A stretch of 13,569 nucleotides of DNA from JAQIBY01 sp046546095 (GCA_046546095.1 JBKGYK010000076.1:1-13569); one strand, 5' to 3'. Shown: positions 1 to 7,287, counted from the stretch's first letter. Numbers and translations are program-made. Notes: generated by a model not told the origin, from the sequence alone.

Positions 1-1
1 G

Positions 2-64
2 GTTTACGGGCTGGTGATTGATGACTCACTGAAAATATACAGACGAAAAATAATCAAGTATTAA
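2..64 (+). CDS. C-terminal tail of a plus-strand gene cut by the window edge
   Basis: The frame starting at base 2 reads VYGLVIDDSLKIYRRKIIKY and ends in TAA at 62-64. The other plus frames and the minus frames are closed by stops here, and the composition (hydrophobic start, basic end) looks like a real protein C-terminus. It would be convergent with the minus-strand lipoprotein gene that ends at 126. Only about 20 residues are visible, so no family can be named. Bases 65-125 show no convincing terminator, only a 10-base palindrome CATGATCATG near 83-92. Confidence 0.4.
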   Translation, partial: VYGLVIDDSLKIYRRKIIKY

Positions 65-125
65 TTTTGATCTTAGCGTACCATGATCATGTCAGAGCAG
101 GCATCCAATCATTCTGCCGGGCTGA

Positions 126-932
126 TTAATATTGTGAGTCTGTAAACCTGTGTATCATTCGTGTCAGATCAAAGTCGGCATACATAAATTCACTGCCGTC
201 ATCCTGAATCCAGCTTCCCTGAATTTTTTGCGGCACCATCATTCCGTTTTGTTCCTGATAATTGGATAGTCGTCCCACCCATCGATGCAGGCTGCCCTGA
301 CCCTTATACCGCATACACTCCATACTAACAATCCGGCCATTTGATGCAAATTCCACCACATAGCTCAGGTTTTCTTTCCATCCGGTGTATACCAGCCGTG
401 CATGATCTTCATCAATGGCTTCCCAGTGGATATTTTCATCCGGGAGTAAATTTGTAGGCATCCACACGGATTCACCCAGCCATCTCAGCAACTCGCCCTG
501 GTTTACTTTATAGCCCTCTTCATTGACAATGCGAAAGGTGCCCAGCAGGAAAACTGCCATATTTCCATTTCCGCTAATGTAACTGTCATGAGCTGTAAAC
601 ATCCTGGTTTTGCCAACCCAGACAAAGCCAGGTTTGCCGGCGGTGAGAGTCTGTTCTCCACGGATATCCATCCATTTTTTTTCAGGTCCGTTGCGAAATC
701 GGCCCTTGTGTTCAATGCTTACACGCTTCACAAATGGCTGGGAATCGGTAAGAGCATACCGAAAATAACGCTGAACCGGCTGGGGCAGATCTTTTAAGAT
801 ACCATACCTGTAGGTTTTTATTGCCTGTGAATCATCTGTTTCCAACAGACGATTTATTTTTTTCTCTGCTGAGCAGGATAACAAATTCATCATCACTAAA
901 ATTAACAAAATTGCATTACATGGCTTACACAT
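126..932 (-). CDS. DUF6544-type (formerly DUF6920) lipoprotein, function unknown
   Basis: This 268-residue protein begins with a lipoprotein signal peptide (hydrophobic residues 8-19, lipobox LLSC with the acceptor at Cys20), so it is probably anchored in the inner or outer membrane facing the periplasm. From about residue 49 it has the pattern I associate with the DUF6544 family: LPQPVQRYFRYAL, then a KGRFR stretch, a PGFVWVGK segment, a glycine-rich YISGNGNMAVFLLG segment, and WMPTNLLPDE followed by IHWEAIDEDHARL. No enzymatic residues can be assigned. The gene starts 17 bases after the end of the flavodoxin-like gene and is the last member of the presumed minus-strand operon. The family call comes from recognised motifs, not a search. 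Confidence 0.75.
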   Translation of the reverse strand: MCKPCNAILLILVMMNLLSCSAEKKINRLLETDDSQAIKTYRYGILKDLPQPVQRYFRYALTDSQPFVKRVSIEHKGRFRNGPEKKWMDIRGEQTLTAGKPGFVWVGKTRMFTAHDSYISGNGNMAVFLLGTFRIVNEEGYKVNQGELLRWLGESVWMPTNLLPDENIHWEAIDEDHARLVYTGWKENLSYVVEFASNGRIVSMECMRYKGQGSLHRWVGRLSNYQEQNGMMVPQKIQGSWIQDDGSEFMYADFDLTRMIHRFTDSQY

Positions 933-949
933 ATGTTGTTTTTCCTGAA

Positions 950-1429
950 TTATTTATTTTGCATTTTTCTGATCATTTCCCGGATGGCTTCATCCCGCCA
1001 GGATACTACAGATTTTGTAACACCACTGACCTTTTTAACAAGCATCCGCTCAAGAAAATTCATCTCCTGAAAATTGAATTCCCCTCCCATCACATATGCA
1101 GCCAGGGCATGGCTGCGCAGCATATCAGGCCATGCATCTTTCAGCTCCTGCTCATATCGTTGCTCATCCATTGCACAAATGTACAATCCAAGACGTTTAT
1201 TCATCAGCTCATGCATGTTGCTTTCGCAAAACTTTTTCATGCGCTTCTGTATGGTGCCCGCATAAACTGATGCTCCGAGGATGACCTGCTCAAATGCGGA
1301 CAGATCAACATCCTTTTCGGATTTCAAATCAATGATTCGGCACATTTTACGTCCAATTCCTTGCGCCAGTTCGTTAGCCACCTTTTCGGCGCTGCCGTGT
1401 TTGCTGGTGAATATAATTGCTGTTTTCAT
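950..1429 (-). CDS. Flavodoxin-domain protein (HemG-like flavodoxin fold)
   Basis: The 159-residue product starts MKTAIIFTSKHGSAEKVANE. This is a beta strand followed by the FMN phosphate-binding loop TSKHGSAEK (residues 8-16), typical of flavodoxins. A second strand with VILGASVYAGTIQKRMKKF (about residues 49-67) matches the region after the second strand in the flavodoxin_5 group, which includes menaquinone-dependent protoporphyrinogen oxidase HemG. HemG itself is longer (about 180 residues) and membrane-associated; this one has no membrane segment and should be cytoplasmic. It probably carries electrons or reduces a small molecule using FMN. It lies 21 bases after the ancestral stop of the frameshifted barrel gene and 17 bases before the DUF6544 gene, consistent with one transcript. 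Assigning it to haem synthesis would be speculative. Confidence 0.75.
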   Translation of the reverse strand: MKTAIIFTSKHGSAEKVANELAQGIGRKMCRIIDLKSEKDVDLSAFEQVILGASVYAGTIQKRMKKFCESNMHELMNKRLGLYICAMDEQRYEQELKDAWPDMLRSHALAAYVMGGEFNFQEMNFLERMLVKKVSGVTKSVVSWRDEAIREMIRKMQNK

Positions 1430-1450
1430 ATTGTTAATTTTTGTGAAAAT

Positions 1451-2046
1451 TTATAGTTTAACTCCAAAGAAAATCAGAGGGAAATGATAAAAGTATTTAT
1501 CACTAAATCCCTGAGCCTGCATGTCATAAAAGCTTTGAGGTTTGTTGCTGCTATATAGTCCAAAACCAAATGGCCAGGCCAAATTTACAAAGAGAGGCTG
1601 GTTTTTAATCGTAAAATAAACTGATAACCCATCCTGAATTCATTCCACAGGTCAAAGCCTTTGTAAACCGGATCGCTATGCTTTTCGTAAAACGCATCAA
1701 ATGCCGGCCACAACACATATTCAACATAGAGCTTTTTCCATAAAAACCTTCTGTATCCAATAATTACACCCGGCGAATTGGTGTTTCCGATATCAAAGTG
1801 ATTGTTCATGTATGCCAATCCGGTTTTCAACCCATCCTTATCGGTAAGAGCATATTCATATTTAATTGCCCGGATTACAACATTTGCCATTTGCAAGACC
1901 GGAGACAAAGGGCTTGTTTCTAATGAATGGATGTACATCGGTTGATTCCTTGTTTTACGATTTTGTGCCGGCAGTATCAAAGGGATTCCAGCCAGCAACA
2001 GCAGGATAATCTTCCACTTTCTCATAGTCATAAAGGTTTTGAACAT
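1451..2046 (-). pseudogene. Outer-membrane beta-barrel-like protein, frameshifted
   Basis: The intact frame from ATG at 2046 gives 153 residues and stops at 1585. It has a signal peptide (basic start, leucine/isoleucine-rich stretch, cleavage likely after PAQ) and alternating strands such as GVIIGYRRFLWKKLYVEYVL. After GYQ the frame drifts into LKTSLSL and stops. Reading the next frame from about 1618 gives a good continuation: VYFTIKNQPLFVNLAWPFG, then GLYSSNKPQSFYDMQAQGF, ending in FPLIFFGVKL with TAA at 1451-1453. Adding one base in the T/A runs at 1613-1620 restores GYQFYFTIKNQP and a 198-residue protein. The start overlaps the stop of the upstream barrel lipoprotein by one base (TGATG), indicating translational coupling. 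Either a single-base deletion inactivated or truncated it, or the sequence has an error in a homopolymer. No named family was recognised. Confidence 0.75.
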
Positions 2047-2729
2047 CAGAATTCGTATCTGAGGCCTATCCGATAAAATGAGCTACCCGGCTCGGACATT
2101 GGTTCATCATTATAGACATCATGGTAGATTTGTGAGCCACGGTAGATATCGGCATAAAAGCCAAGTCTGCCACCGTTTTGCAAATCAAAAGGCATGGAAG
2201 ATATTCCCATCAGGAAACCACCCGAAAATGCATTAAAATCTGCATCCGGCAACATGCCGTTCTCTGAACCAATCATCGGAAGACCGGCCTGAACAAGGCC
2301 ACCAATTTTGTATTGAAAGATACCACCTTCACGCAGCGAATTGAGTATTGTGATATTGAATGTCAGAGGCAACATGAATTGAGATGTATATATTTTCCTT
2401 TCTCCATCATAGCCTCTTTCTGCATCATGATAGGTAAATCTCTGACGGCTCAGCATGTATTCCACACCCGTTTCCAAACCATGTCGTCCAAGGGGAAAAT
2501 ACAAATGAGCGCCGGCATTGATTCCGGGTTTTGTGGCACCAGTGTATGCATCAACAAAAATCTCAGGTTCATCTGTTGTACCAAGGCTTTCAACTATCCC
2601 GCCATGATTGTATCCCAACTGAACGGAATACTCAGTTTGCCGGCCGCTTTCGGACATATCTTTTGCCGGTGCACAGGCAAGCACCAAAAGGCATAAAATG
2701 ATAATAAATGTTTGCGTTCGTTTTTTCAT
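2046..2729 (-). CDS. Lipoprotein with predicted outer-membrane beta-barrel domain
   Basis: The 227-residue product has a lipoprotein-type signal (residues 1-18, VLAC with Cys19) followed by many alternating hydrophobic/polar segments: VQLGYNHGGIV, INAGAHLYFPLGRHGLETGV, LPLTFNITIL, GRLGFYADIYRGSQIY. It ends in FYRIGLRYEF, an aromatic C-terminal residue in a beta strand, as outer-membrane barrel proteins have. Pattern and size suggest a small 8- to 10-strand barrel like the OmpW/outer-membrane-beta-barrel domains common in Bacteroidota. The substrate is unknown. It is the first gene of the presumed four-gene minus-strand operon and overlaps the next gene by one base. An 18-bp palindrome lies 11 bases upstream of the start. 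A lipobox on a barrel is somewhat unusual. Confidence 0.7.
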   Translation of the reverse strand: MKKRTQTFIIILCLLVLACAPAKDMSESGRQTEYSVQLGYNHGGIVESLGTTDEPEIFVDAYTGATKPGINAGAHLYFPLGRHGLETGVEYMLSRQRFTYHDAERGYDGERKIYTSQFMLPLTFNITILNSLREGGIFQYKIGGLVQAGLPMIGSENGMLPDADFNAFSGGFLMGISSMPFDLQNGGRLGFYADIYRGSQIYHDVYNDEPMSEPGSSFYRIGLRYEF

Positions 2730-2739
2730 CTTGCTTTAT

Positions 2740-2757
2740 TTTGATTTCGAAATCAAA
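2740..2757. promoter_or_regulatory. 18-bp perfect palindrome before the barrel/flavodoxin operon
   Basis: The bases TTTGATTTCGAAATCAAA form a perfect inverted repeat with no spacer, and after one mismatch the symmetry continues three more bases on each side. It lies 11 bases upstream of the ATG at 2729. On the minus strand it overlaps TACTTTG (2760-2754), which resembles a Bacteroidota -7 element with one base missing. Such a position fits an operator for a dimeric repressor or activator, but the regulator is unknown. Confidence 0.45.
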
Positions 2758-2851
2758 GTAAGAAACAAGAATAAAAACAGGAGTCTCAATAATCCAAAAA
2801 GAGGTCTCACTTTTCTGTAATGGCCTGAATATCTACACATAACAAGAGGCC

Positions 2852-2893
2852 AAAAAAACAGAAAAAGCCTTCCTGACAAAGGAAAGCTTTTCT
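2852..2893 (-). terminator. Rho-independent terminator of the Usp-SPFH operon
   Basis: Read on the minus strand, just after the SPFH gene stop (2917), the sequence forms a stem of 12 pairs with one mismatch (arms AGGAAGGCTTTT and AAAAGCTTTCCT) and a 5-base loop. It is followed by TTTTTCTGTTTTTTT. Position, stem and U-tract all fit an intrinsic terminator. Confidence 0.75.
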
Positions 2894-2916
2894 AAAAATA
2901 TTATAATAAAATAAAC

Positions 2917-3729
2917 TTACTGATTAAGTATCAAAGGCAATCCATCACTTCCGGAACCAATGATAACAGTTTTTGCATTTTTACTATTCGATAGCTCAAG
3001 GGTAGTTTCAATACCGCGCATACGCAGGAGTTCGGGCGTAAGACTTCTATTTATTATTTTGTTGGCAGCAGCCTCACCTTCAGCTTCAATACGTTTCCTT
3101 TCTGCTTCTTTCTGTTCTTTTTGCAGTTTAAACTCATATGCCAGGGATTCCTGTTCCTGTTTGAGTTTCATTTCAATGGCCTGCTTAATTTCAGGCGGCA
3201 GATTGATTGATCTGATCAATACTGCTTTGGTTGTAATAAAATTGGCATTCAGGATGCTTGTTGATTCTTCGATAATGGCATCCTCAACTTCCGCACGTTT
3301 GGTAGAATATATTTCTTCTGCCTTATAACGACCCATTACTTGCCGTACCGTTGATCTTACTTCAGGAATTATCAACTGAGTTTCAAACACTTCCCCAAAG
3401 TTCTTGTGCAGATAAGGTAGTTCGCGATATGTTGGAAAATACCTGACAGTGATATCCACATTTACGGAAAGACCGTTTTTATCAAGGACATCCATGGTTT
3501 CCTCTGTGGTTCTTTCTTTCACGTTATACACGATAAATTTGTTCCAGGGGGCTAAGACATGAAAGCCTTCTCCATACACATTTTCGGTATCCAGGCCTCC
3601 GCCAAAGGGACGGAAAATCACACCCCGTTCACCGGCATCAACAATTTTAAACATGGAATTGCCGAATATCAGCAGCAACACCACAGCTATTCCGGCAATA
3701 ATCAATAAATTTTTCGAATTCTTTTTCAT
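2917..3729 (-). CDS. Prohibitin-like SPFH/Band 7 membrane protein
   Basis: The 270-residue product has one N-terminal membrane segment (about residues 8-24), then an SPFH domain: GERGVIFRPFGG (33-44), GEGFHVLAPW (53-62), VRYFPTYRELPYLHKNFG (95-112), and a segment near 118-145 with EVRSTVRQVMGRYKAEEIY. A charged coiled coil rich in Glu, Lys and Gln follows (about 185-225, with EAEGEAAANK). The order and the length match bacterial prohibitin homologues, which form large ring assemblies at the membrane, often with FtsH-type proteases. It lies 12 bases after a universal stress protein gene on the same strand, so the two are probably cotranscribed and it may act in membrane stress. The terminator after it suggests it is the last gene of that unit. 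Confidence 0.9.
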   Translation of the reverse strand: MKKNSKNLLIIAGIAVVLLLIFGNSMFKIVDAGERGVIFRPFGGGLDTENVYGEGFHVLAPWNKFIVYNVKERTTEETMDVLDKNGLSVNVDITVRYFPTYRELPYLHKNFGEVFETQLIIPEVRSTVRQVMGRYKAEEIYSTKRAEVEDAIIEESTSILNANFITTKAVLIRSINLPPEIKQAIEMKLKQEQESLAYEFKLQKEQKEAERKRIEAEGEAAANKIINRSLTPELLRMRGIETTLELSNSKNAKTVIIGSGSDGLPLILNQ

Positions 3730-3741
3730 AATATATGTTTT

Positions 3742-4581
3742 CTATAAGTTTTCAGTTGTATTTGGCTTCACACACATAACCGGGATATTTGAACCCATGA
3801 TAACTTTTCTTGCCAGCGAACCAATGATTTTTTCCTTGAGGGAATTTTCCTGCTGAATCATAATGACAATGAGATCGCCGTCCACATCATCTGCATAATC
3901 AAGAAGGGTATTGGCAACATTATCAACTCTGTTATTCATATCAAGCAATTTGGTTGTGCAGTGTATGTTATGATTAACAAAGAAATCCCTGACCTGTTCT
4001 AATAAAAGACGAATTTTTGTTAGTTTAAAATCTTTACTAGGGCTTGTCGCTGACACCACATTTACCTGAGACTGAAAATATCTGGCCAGATTTAGTGTCA
4101 GGTGAACTTTTTGGGTAGTACTTTTGCTCAAATCCAGAGGCAAAATGATACGCCTGCATCCTCTGCGGTGATACTTGCCTTTGATACTGACTACCGGACA
4201 TGGAGCTTCTTTGATAATCCTCATGGTAACAGGCCCGATGGTATGCATTCTTGTTCCTATAAAAATGAAGCGGGCTTTGCTGCTGCGTGCAACTTCAAGG
4301 ATGGATGGAACTATCCTGCCTTTTTCTATTGAAAAGCTACATTCTACACTGGATTCTTCCTCTACATTCCTGCTCAACTTATTGAGCTTATCAGTTATTC
4401 CATCAAGATCATCAATAAAACCTTTGCTTTCAGACTGATCTGTCAGCTTGCCGGTAATGACATGCAAAAGAATGATACGTGCATTAACAAGTCTGGCAAT
4501 ATTGTATGACTGCTCCAGGGCAATCATGGATTGCTCTGAAAAATCGACAGGCACAAGTATAGACTCGGTGGATGGATACAT
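3742..4581 (-). CDS. Tandem-domain universal stress protein (UspA family)
   Basis: The 279-residue product contains two UspA-like domains. The first covers about residues 6-135: ILVPVDFSEQSMIALEQS at its start, ARIILLHVI, ARFIFIGTR and PCPVVSIKG at its end. The second covers about 143-273: RIILPLDLSKSTTQKVHL, QVNVVSAT, GDLIVIMIQQ and NIPVMCVK at its end. The usual ATP-binding motif (G-x2-G-x9-G-S/T) is not intact in either copy: the first has GTRMHTIGPVTMRIIKEA and the second has QQENSLKEKIIGSLARKV. ATP binding is therefore uncertain. Tandem Usp proteins of about 280 residues are common in Bacteroidota. The gene precedes the SPFH gene by 12 bases and is divergent from the phosphorylase gene, with a good promoter between them. 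Confidence 0.9.
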   Translation of the reverse strand: MYPSTESILVPVDFSEQSMIALEQSYNIARLVNARIILLHVITGKLTDQSESKGFIDDLDGITDKLNKLSRNVEEESSVECSFSIEKGRIVPSILEVARSSKARFIFIGTRMHTIGPVTMRIIKEAPCPVVSIKGKYHRRGCRRIILPLDLSKSTTQKVHLTLNLARYFQSQVNVVSATSPSKDFKLTKIRLLLEQVRDFFVNHNIHCTTKLLDMNNRVDNVANTLLDYADDVDGDLIVIMIQQENSLKEKIIGSLARKVIMGSNIPVMCVKPNTTENL

Positions 4582-4594
4582 GATAAATTTTTCT

Positions 4595-4602
4595 TACTTT
4601 TG
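4595..4602 (+). promoter_or_regulatory. Possible -7 element for the nucleoside phosphorylase gene
   Basis: TACTTTTG matches the Bacteroidota TAnnTTTG -7 consensus and lies 38 bases before the ATG at 4641. No clear TTTG is found 19-21 bases upstream, so this is a weaker call than the opposing minus-strand promoter. Confidence 0.4.
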
Positions 4603-4618
4603 ATGTTCACACTAATAA

Positions 4619-4650
4619 CAAATGTAAAACAAAAGACGGTATGAAACAAA
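4619..4650 (-). promoter_or_regulatory. Bacteroidota-type promoter for the Usp-SPFH operon
   Basis: On the minus strand TTTG (4650-4647) is followed, after 20 bases, by TACATTTG (4626-4619). This is a full match to the TTTG-N19/20-TAnnTTTG pattern. Transcription would begin near 4612, giving a leader of about 30 bases before the ATG at 4581. The -33 box lies inside the first codons of the divergent phosphorylase gene, so the two transcription units may interfere with one another. Confidence 0.65.
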
Positions 4651-5513
4651 TTCCAGCTTCAGAACTTATCCTCAACCCCGATGGAAGCATATATCACCTT
4701 AAATTAAAACCTGAGCAAATCGCTGATGACATTATCCTTGTCGGTGATCCGGGCAGGGTAAAAACCGTGTCTTCTTTTTTTGACAGCATTGATCACAAAG
4801 TTCAAAACAGAGAATTTCTGACACATACAGGCACCTATAAAGGCAAACCCATTACCTGCATATCATCAGGAATCGGTACCGACAACATTGATATTGTCGT
4901 GAATGAGCTTGATGCTCTTGCCAATATTGATCTGGAAAAACGGGTAGAAAAGAAAGAACACCGGTCACTGAACTTCATACGCATCGGCACAAGCGGCGGA
5001 CTACAGGAAAGTATTCCGGTGGATTCCTTTATTATGACTGATATCTCAGTGGGATTTGACGGCATGCTCAATTTTTATGCAGGCAGAAATGCCATTTGCA
5101 ACCTGGATGCCGAAGCATCTTTCAAACAACATATGGAATGGGACAGCATTCTCAACACTCCCTACGTTGTAGCTGCTTCAGAAATCCTGAAAAAACGGGT
5201 AGGCAAAGACCTGAAAGCCGGTATCACCATATCAGCCCCTGGATTCTACGGCCCCCAGGGACGGGTTTTAAGACTGGCATTGCGTGTACCTCAATTGAAT
5301 GAAAAAATGCGAAAATTTGATTATAAGGGAAGCCAGATTACCAATTATGAAATGGAATCGTCAGCAATTTACGGACTTTCACGCATGCTGGGACATAATG
5401 CCCTTACAATTTGCGCGGTGATTGCCAACAGATACAACAAACAGTACAGCAAGGATTATCATCCCGTGGTAAAAAAACTCATCAAAACGGTGCTTGACAG
5501 ACTGGCAGAATAA
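4641..5513 (+). CDS. Nucleoside phosphorylase, uridine-phosphorylase-like
   Basis: The 290-residue protein has the PNP/UDP family signatures: GDPGR (35-39, phosphate binding), GIGTDNIDIVVNEL (78-90), RIGTSGG (114-120, phosphate/ribose) and NYEMESSAIYGL (235-246, with Met-Glu-Ser contacting ribose). The segment GFYGPQGR (201-208) has Gln206 and Arg208 in the Q-x-R arrangement that binds uracil in uridine phosphorylases, so a pyrimidine nucleoside is the likely substrate. The reaction would be phosphorolysis of uridine to uracil and ribose-1-phosphate in the cytoplasm. It is longer than E. coli Udp (about 253 residues), as is usual for related Bacteroidota proteins. It stands alone, divergent from the Usp gene. 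Specificity is an inference. Confidence 0.88.
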   Translation: MKQIPASELILNPDGSIYHLKLKPEQIADDIILVGDPGRVKTVSSFFDSIDHKVQNREFLTHTGTYKGKPITCISSGIGTDNIDIVVNELDALANIDLEKRVEKKEHRSLNFIRIGTSGGLQESIPVDSFIMTDISVGFDGMLNFYAGRNAICNLDAEASFKQHMEWDSILNTPYVVAASEILKKRVGKDLKAGITISAPGFYGPQGRVLRLALRVPQLNEKMRKFDYKGSQITNYEMESSAIYGLSRMLGHNALTICAVIANRYNKQYSKDYHPVVKKLIKTVLDRLAE

Positions 5514-5829
5514 AACTGCGTTTTTCTGAATTTCCGGTCTACGACGGAGGAATTAAGCTCAAAAACGGATTGGATGCCGGCAGGATAAAACATTTTGAAA
5601 ATCCTGTTGTAAGTCCAGCCAGACATCTGATCATCTTAACTGAAAAGCAACTATAGCTATCCATACCCTGGCATGCCGATCCGTAAAGGCAAAAAATCCT
5701 GTCTTGCTGAAGGTATTGCTTCACAATCCATCCAACAGGCTTTATTCATGCCAGATTGGTCAAAACAATCCACGTAAAAGGCGGAAGGCAAACCAAGGCA
5801 AGCCATAAGCAAAAAGCAGAAAGAAGAAT
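5514..5829. other. 316-base stretch without a clear gene; possible coding relic
   Basis: This stretch lies between two convergent genes and has no convincing terminator. A plus-strand frame open from 5498 to the TAG at 5654-5656 reads protein-like sequence (for example LRFSEFPVYDGG, KLKNGLDAGRIKHF, ARHLIILTEKQL). It has no ATG and overlaps the end of the phosphorylase gene, so it may be a relic or chance. Near 5775-5802 the pentamer AAGGC recurs at short spacing. Nothing else was found. Confidence 0.4.
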
Positions 5830-6411
5830 TTATTCAAAGGCAATAAAGTCCGTGTTGGTACTGCCATATCCATCAATTTTGCCTCCGTGCTCCAAATGGT
5901 TAACCGACATTTTTACCGGCACCTGTTTTCCGGAGTTATATGCTTCCAGCATGTCATCATCCATAGCCTCCTTTAAGGCTGTTTCGTTATTGATATGAAT
6001 AAAACTGAATACAGTAATGTTCTGTCCTTCCACCTCAAGCTGAAAATCTTTGAGGTCTTCGTTTTCCACAATCACCGCAGGTTGGTCACTCATTTCATCT
6101 AACTGTAACCGACCTTCAATCAGAAATTCACCATCAAGCCTAAAATGGTATTCATCATGTGGCTTGTAATCATATTCAGTAATTTCTTTTCCAAGCACTT
6201 TTTTGCCGGTTTCAAGCTCTGCCAGCACATAATGTCTGTTCTGTTCCTGATCGGTCTTTTCTACAGAGCTTTTGGAAGCTTCCTTTTCGGGATTTTCCTT
6301 CTTTTCTTCCCCGGTCGTTTCACCACCATTCTGGCTTTCACTACTTTTTTGATCACATGCAACTGAAACAAATACAATTGCTGCCATTAGAATAATTTGC
6401 TGAATTTTCAT
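5830..6411 (-). CDS. Small acidic lipoprotein, function unknown
   Basis: The 193-residue product begins with a signal peptide (hydrophobic residues 6-18) ending in SVAC, with Cys19 as the probable lipid acceptor; the lipobox is loose but acceptable for Bacteroidota. Residues 20-58 form a low-complexity linker rich in Glu, Lys, Ser and Gln, which probably spaces the folded part from the membrane. The rest (about 60-193) has alternating beta-type segments such as HYVLAELETGKKVLGKEI, YHFRLDGEFLIEGRLQL and NITVFSFIHI, and ends in TDFIAFE. I do not recognise the family. It is divergent from the decayed mannosidase gene and convergent with the phosphorylase gene, so it is probably transcribed alone. 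Confidence 0.7.
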   Translation of the reverse strand: MKIQQIILMAAIVFVSVACDQKSSESQNGGETTGEEKKENPEKEASKSSVEKTDQEQNRHYVLAELETGKKVLGKEITEYDYKPHDEYHFRLDGEFLIEGRLQLDEMSDQPAVIVENEDLKDFQLEVEGQNITVFSFIHINNETALKEAMDDDMLEAYNSGKQVPVKMSVNHLEHGGKIDGYGSTNTDFIAFE

Positions 6412-6637
6412 AAGTCAATAATTTTTTTTTTAAAAATAAGCATTATTTGTAAAACAGAAAAAAAATCAGTCCGGATTATGTCCGGCATAATTCCTCCCAT
6501 ATTCTGTGTACAGATTTTGCAGACTATGCATGCGATCCAGAAAATCGTCGTACTTTTTTTTCTGATTCCGGAGACCATACAAGCTCCGCCAATGCAGCGG
6601 CCCGTAGAAGCATCATATATTGCAGATGGTCTTCATC

Positions 6638-7267
6638 GGTGATATATTCTGTCCATAAAATGGCCTGCGCTTTCACCACGCCAGGTTATAAGCTGGAGCA
6701 GCCGGGTTTTATTAAGGAGGACGCAAGGCTTTGCATTATACGGCAAAAAGAGCTCATCAGGAAGATATGCTTTTTGCCAGGATGCAGGGGACACAACTAA
6801 GCTGGTATGCCATCTCAGACAAGAACAAGAAAAACCTGAGTCTGGATATGTGCTGGATTGATTTCCATGGTAACACATTATACAACAAAACCTTTGATAC
6901 AAACCTACAGACAGGGAAAAGCTTTATGGTAAAAGATACTTTTGCTGCTGTTGCTGCAGAATGCTGCATTGCTCATGCCGTATTGTCTCAGGGTGGAGAA
7001 CCACTTGCGTATTACACATACTGGCCGGAAAAACCTGTTGACATGGATTTACCGAAAGCAAATGTGGAAATCCGTGAAGTAGAAAGAAATGCCAGCACCC
7101 AGCTTGAAATAACGACCGGTATTTTTATCCCCATGTTTATTCTGGAAAGCAGGTTCCGCTTGTCGGACAATGCATTTTCCCTGCTGCCGGGAGAAACCCG
7201 CTACATTAATGCAGATGAAGACAAATCTCTGACAAAAGATGATGTTCGTGTCTGGTGGTATGAATAG
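6638..7267 (+). pseudogene. Decayed GH2 beta-mannosidase-type gene, C-terminal remnant
   Basis: An open frame runs to TAG at 7265-7267. Its apparent TTG start (6731) falls inside GRKALHYTAKRA (6719-6754), the conserved segment after the catalytic domain of GH2 beta-mannosidases (family pattern W-S-S-x-D-Y-x-G-R-x-K-A-x-x-Y), so it is not a real start. Downstream is the C-terminal Ig-like domain, including YWPEKPVDMDLPKANVEI. Upstream, pieces of the preceding conserved region (Q-L-N-D-C-W-P then S-W-S-S) survive in shifted frames: GDIF at 6638-6649, WPALS at 6661-6675, and VISWSS at 6685-6702, which is in a different frame from GRKALHY, with a TAA at 6713 between. Weaker traces may begin near 6500. 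The catalytic domain is missing or scrambled, so no activity is expected. It once acted on beta-mannosides or related glycans. Confidence 0.7.
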
Positions 7268-7287
7268 GAAAGTTGAAAAAACTGTTT

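Noticed and set aside
83..92. Palindrome CATGATCATG
   Set aside because: Ten bases of palindrome are expected by chance at this frequency, and no terminator or promoter context was seen.
821..1270. 149-residue plus-strand frame
   Set aside because: It is antisense to the flavodoxin and DUF6544 genes, which have recognisable motifs; its own sequence resembles no protein I know.
5756..5998. 80-residue plus-strand frame
   Set aside because: Half of it is antisense to the acidic lipoprotein gene and the start is low-complexity.
6475..6491. Hairpin ATTATG-TCCGG-CATAAT
   Set aside because: Only six weak pairs, without a T-tract or a gene whose end it would mark.
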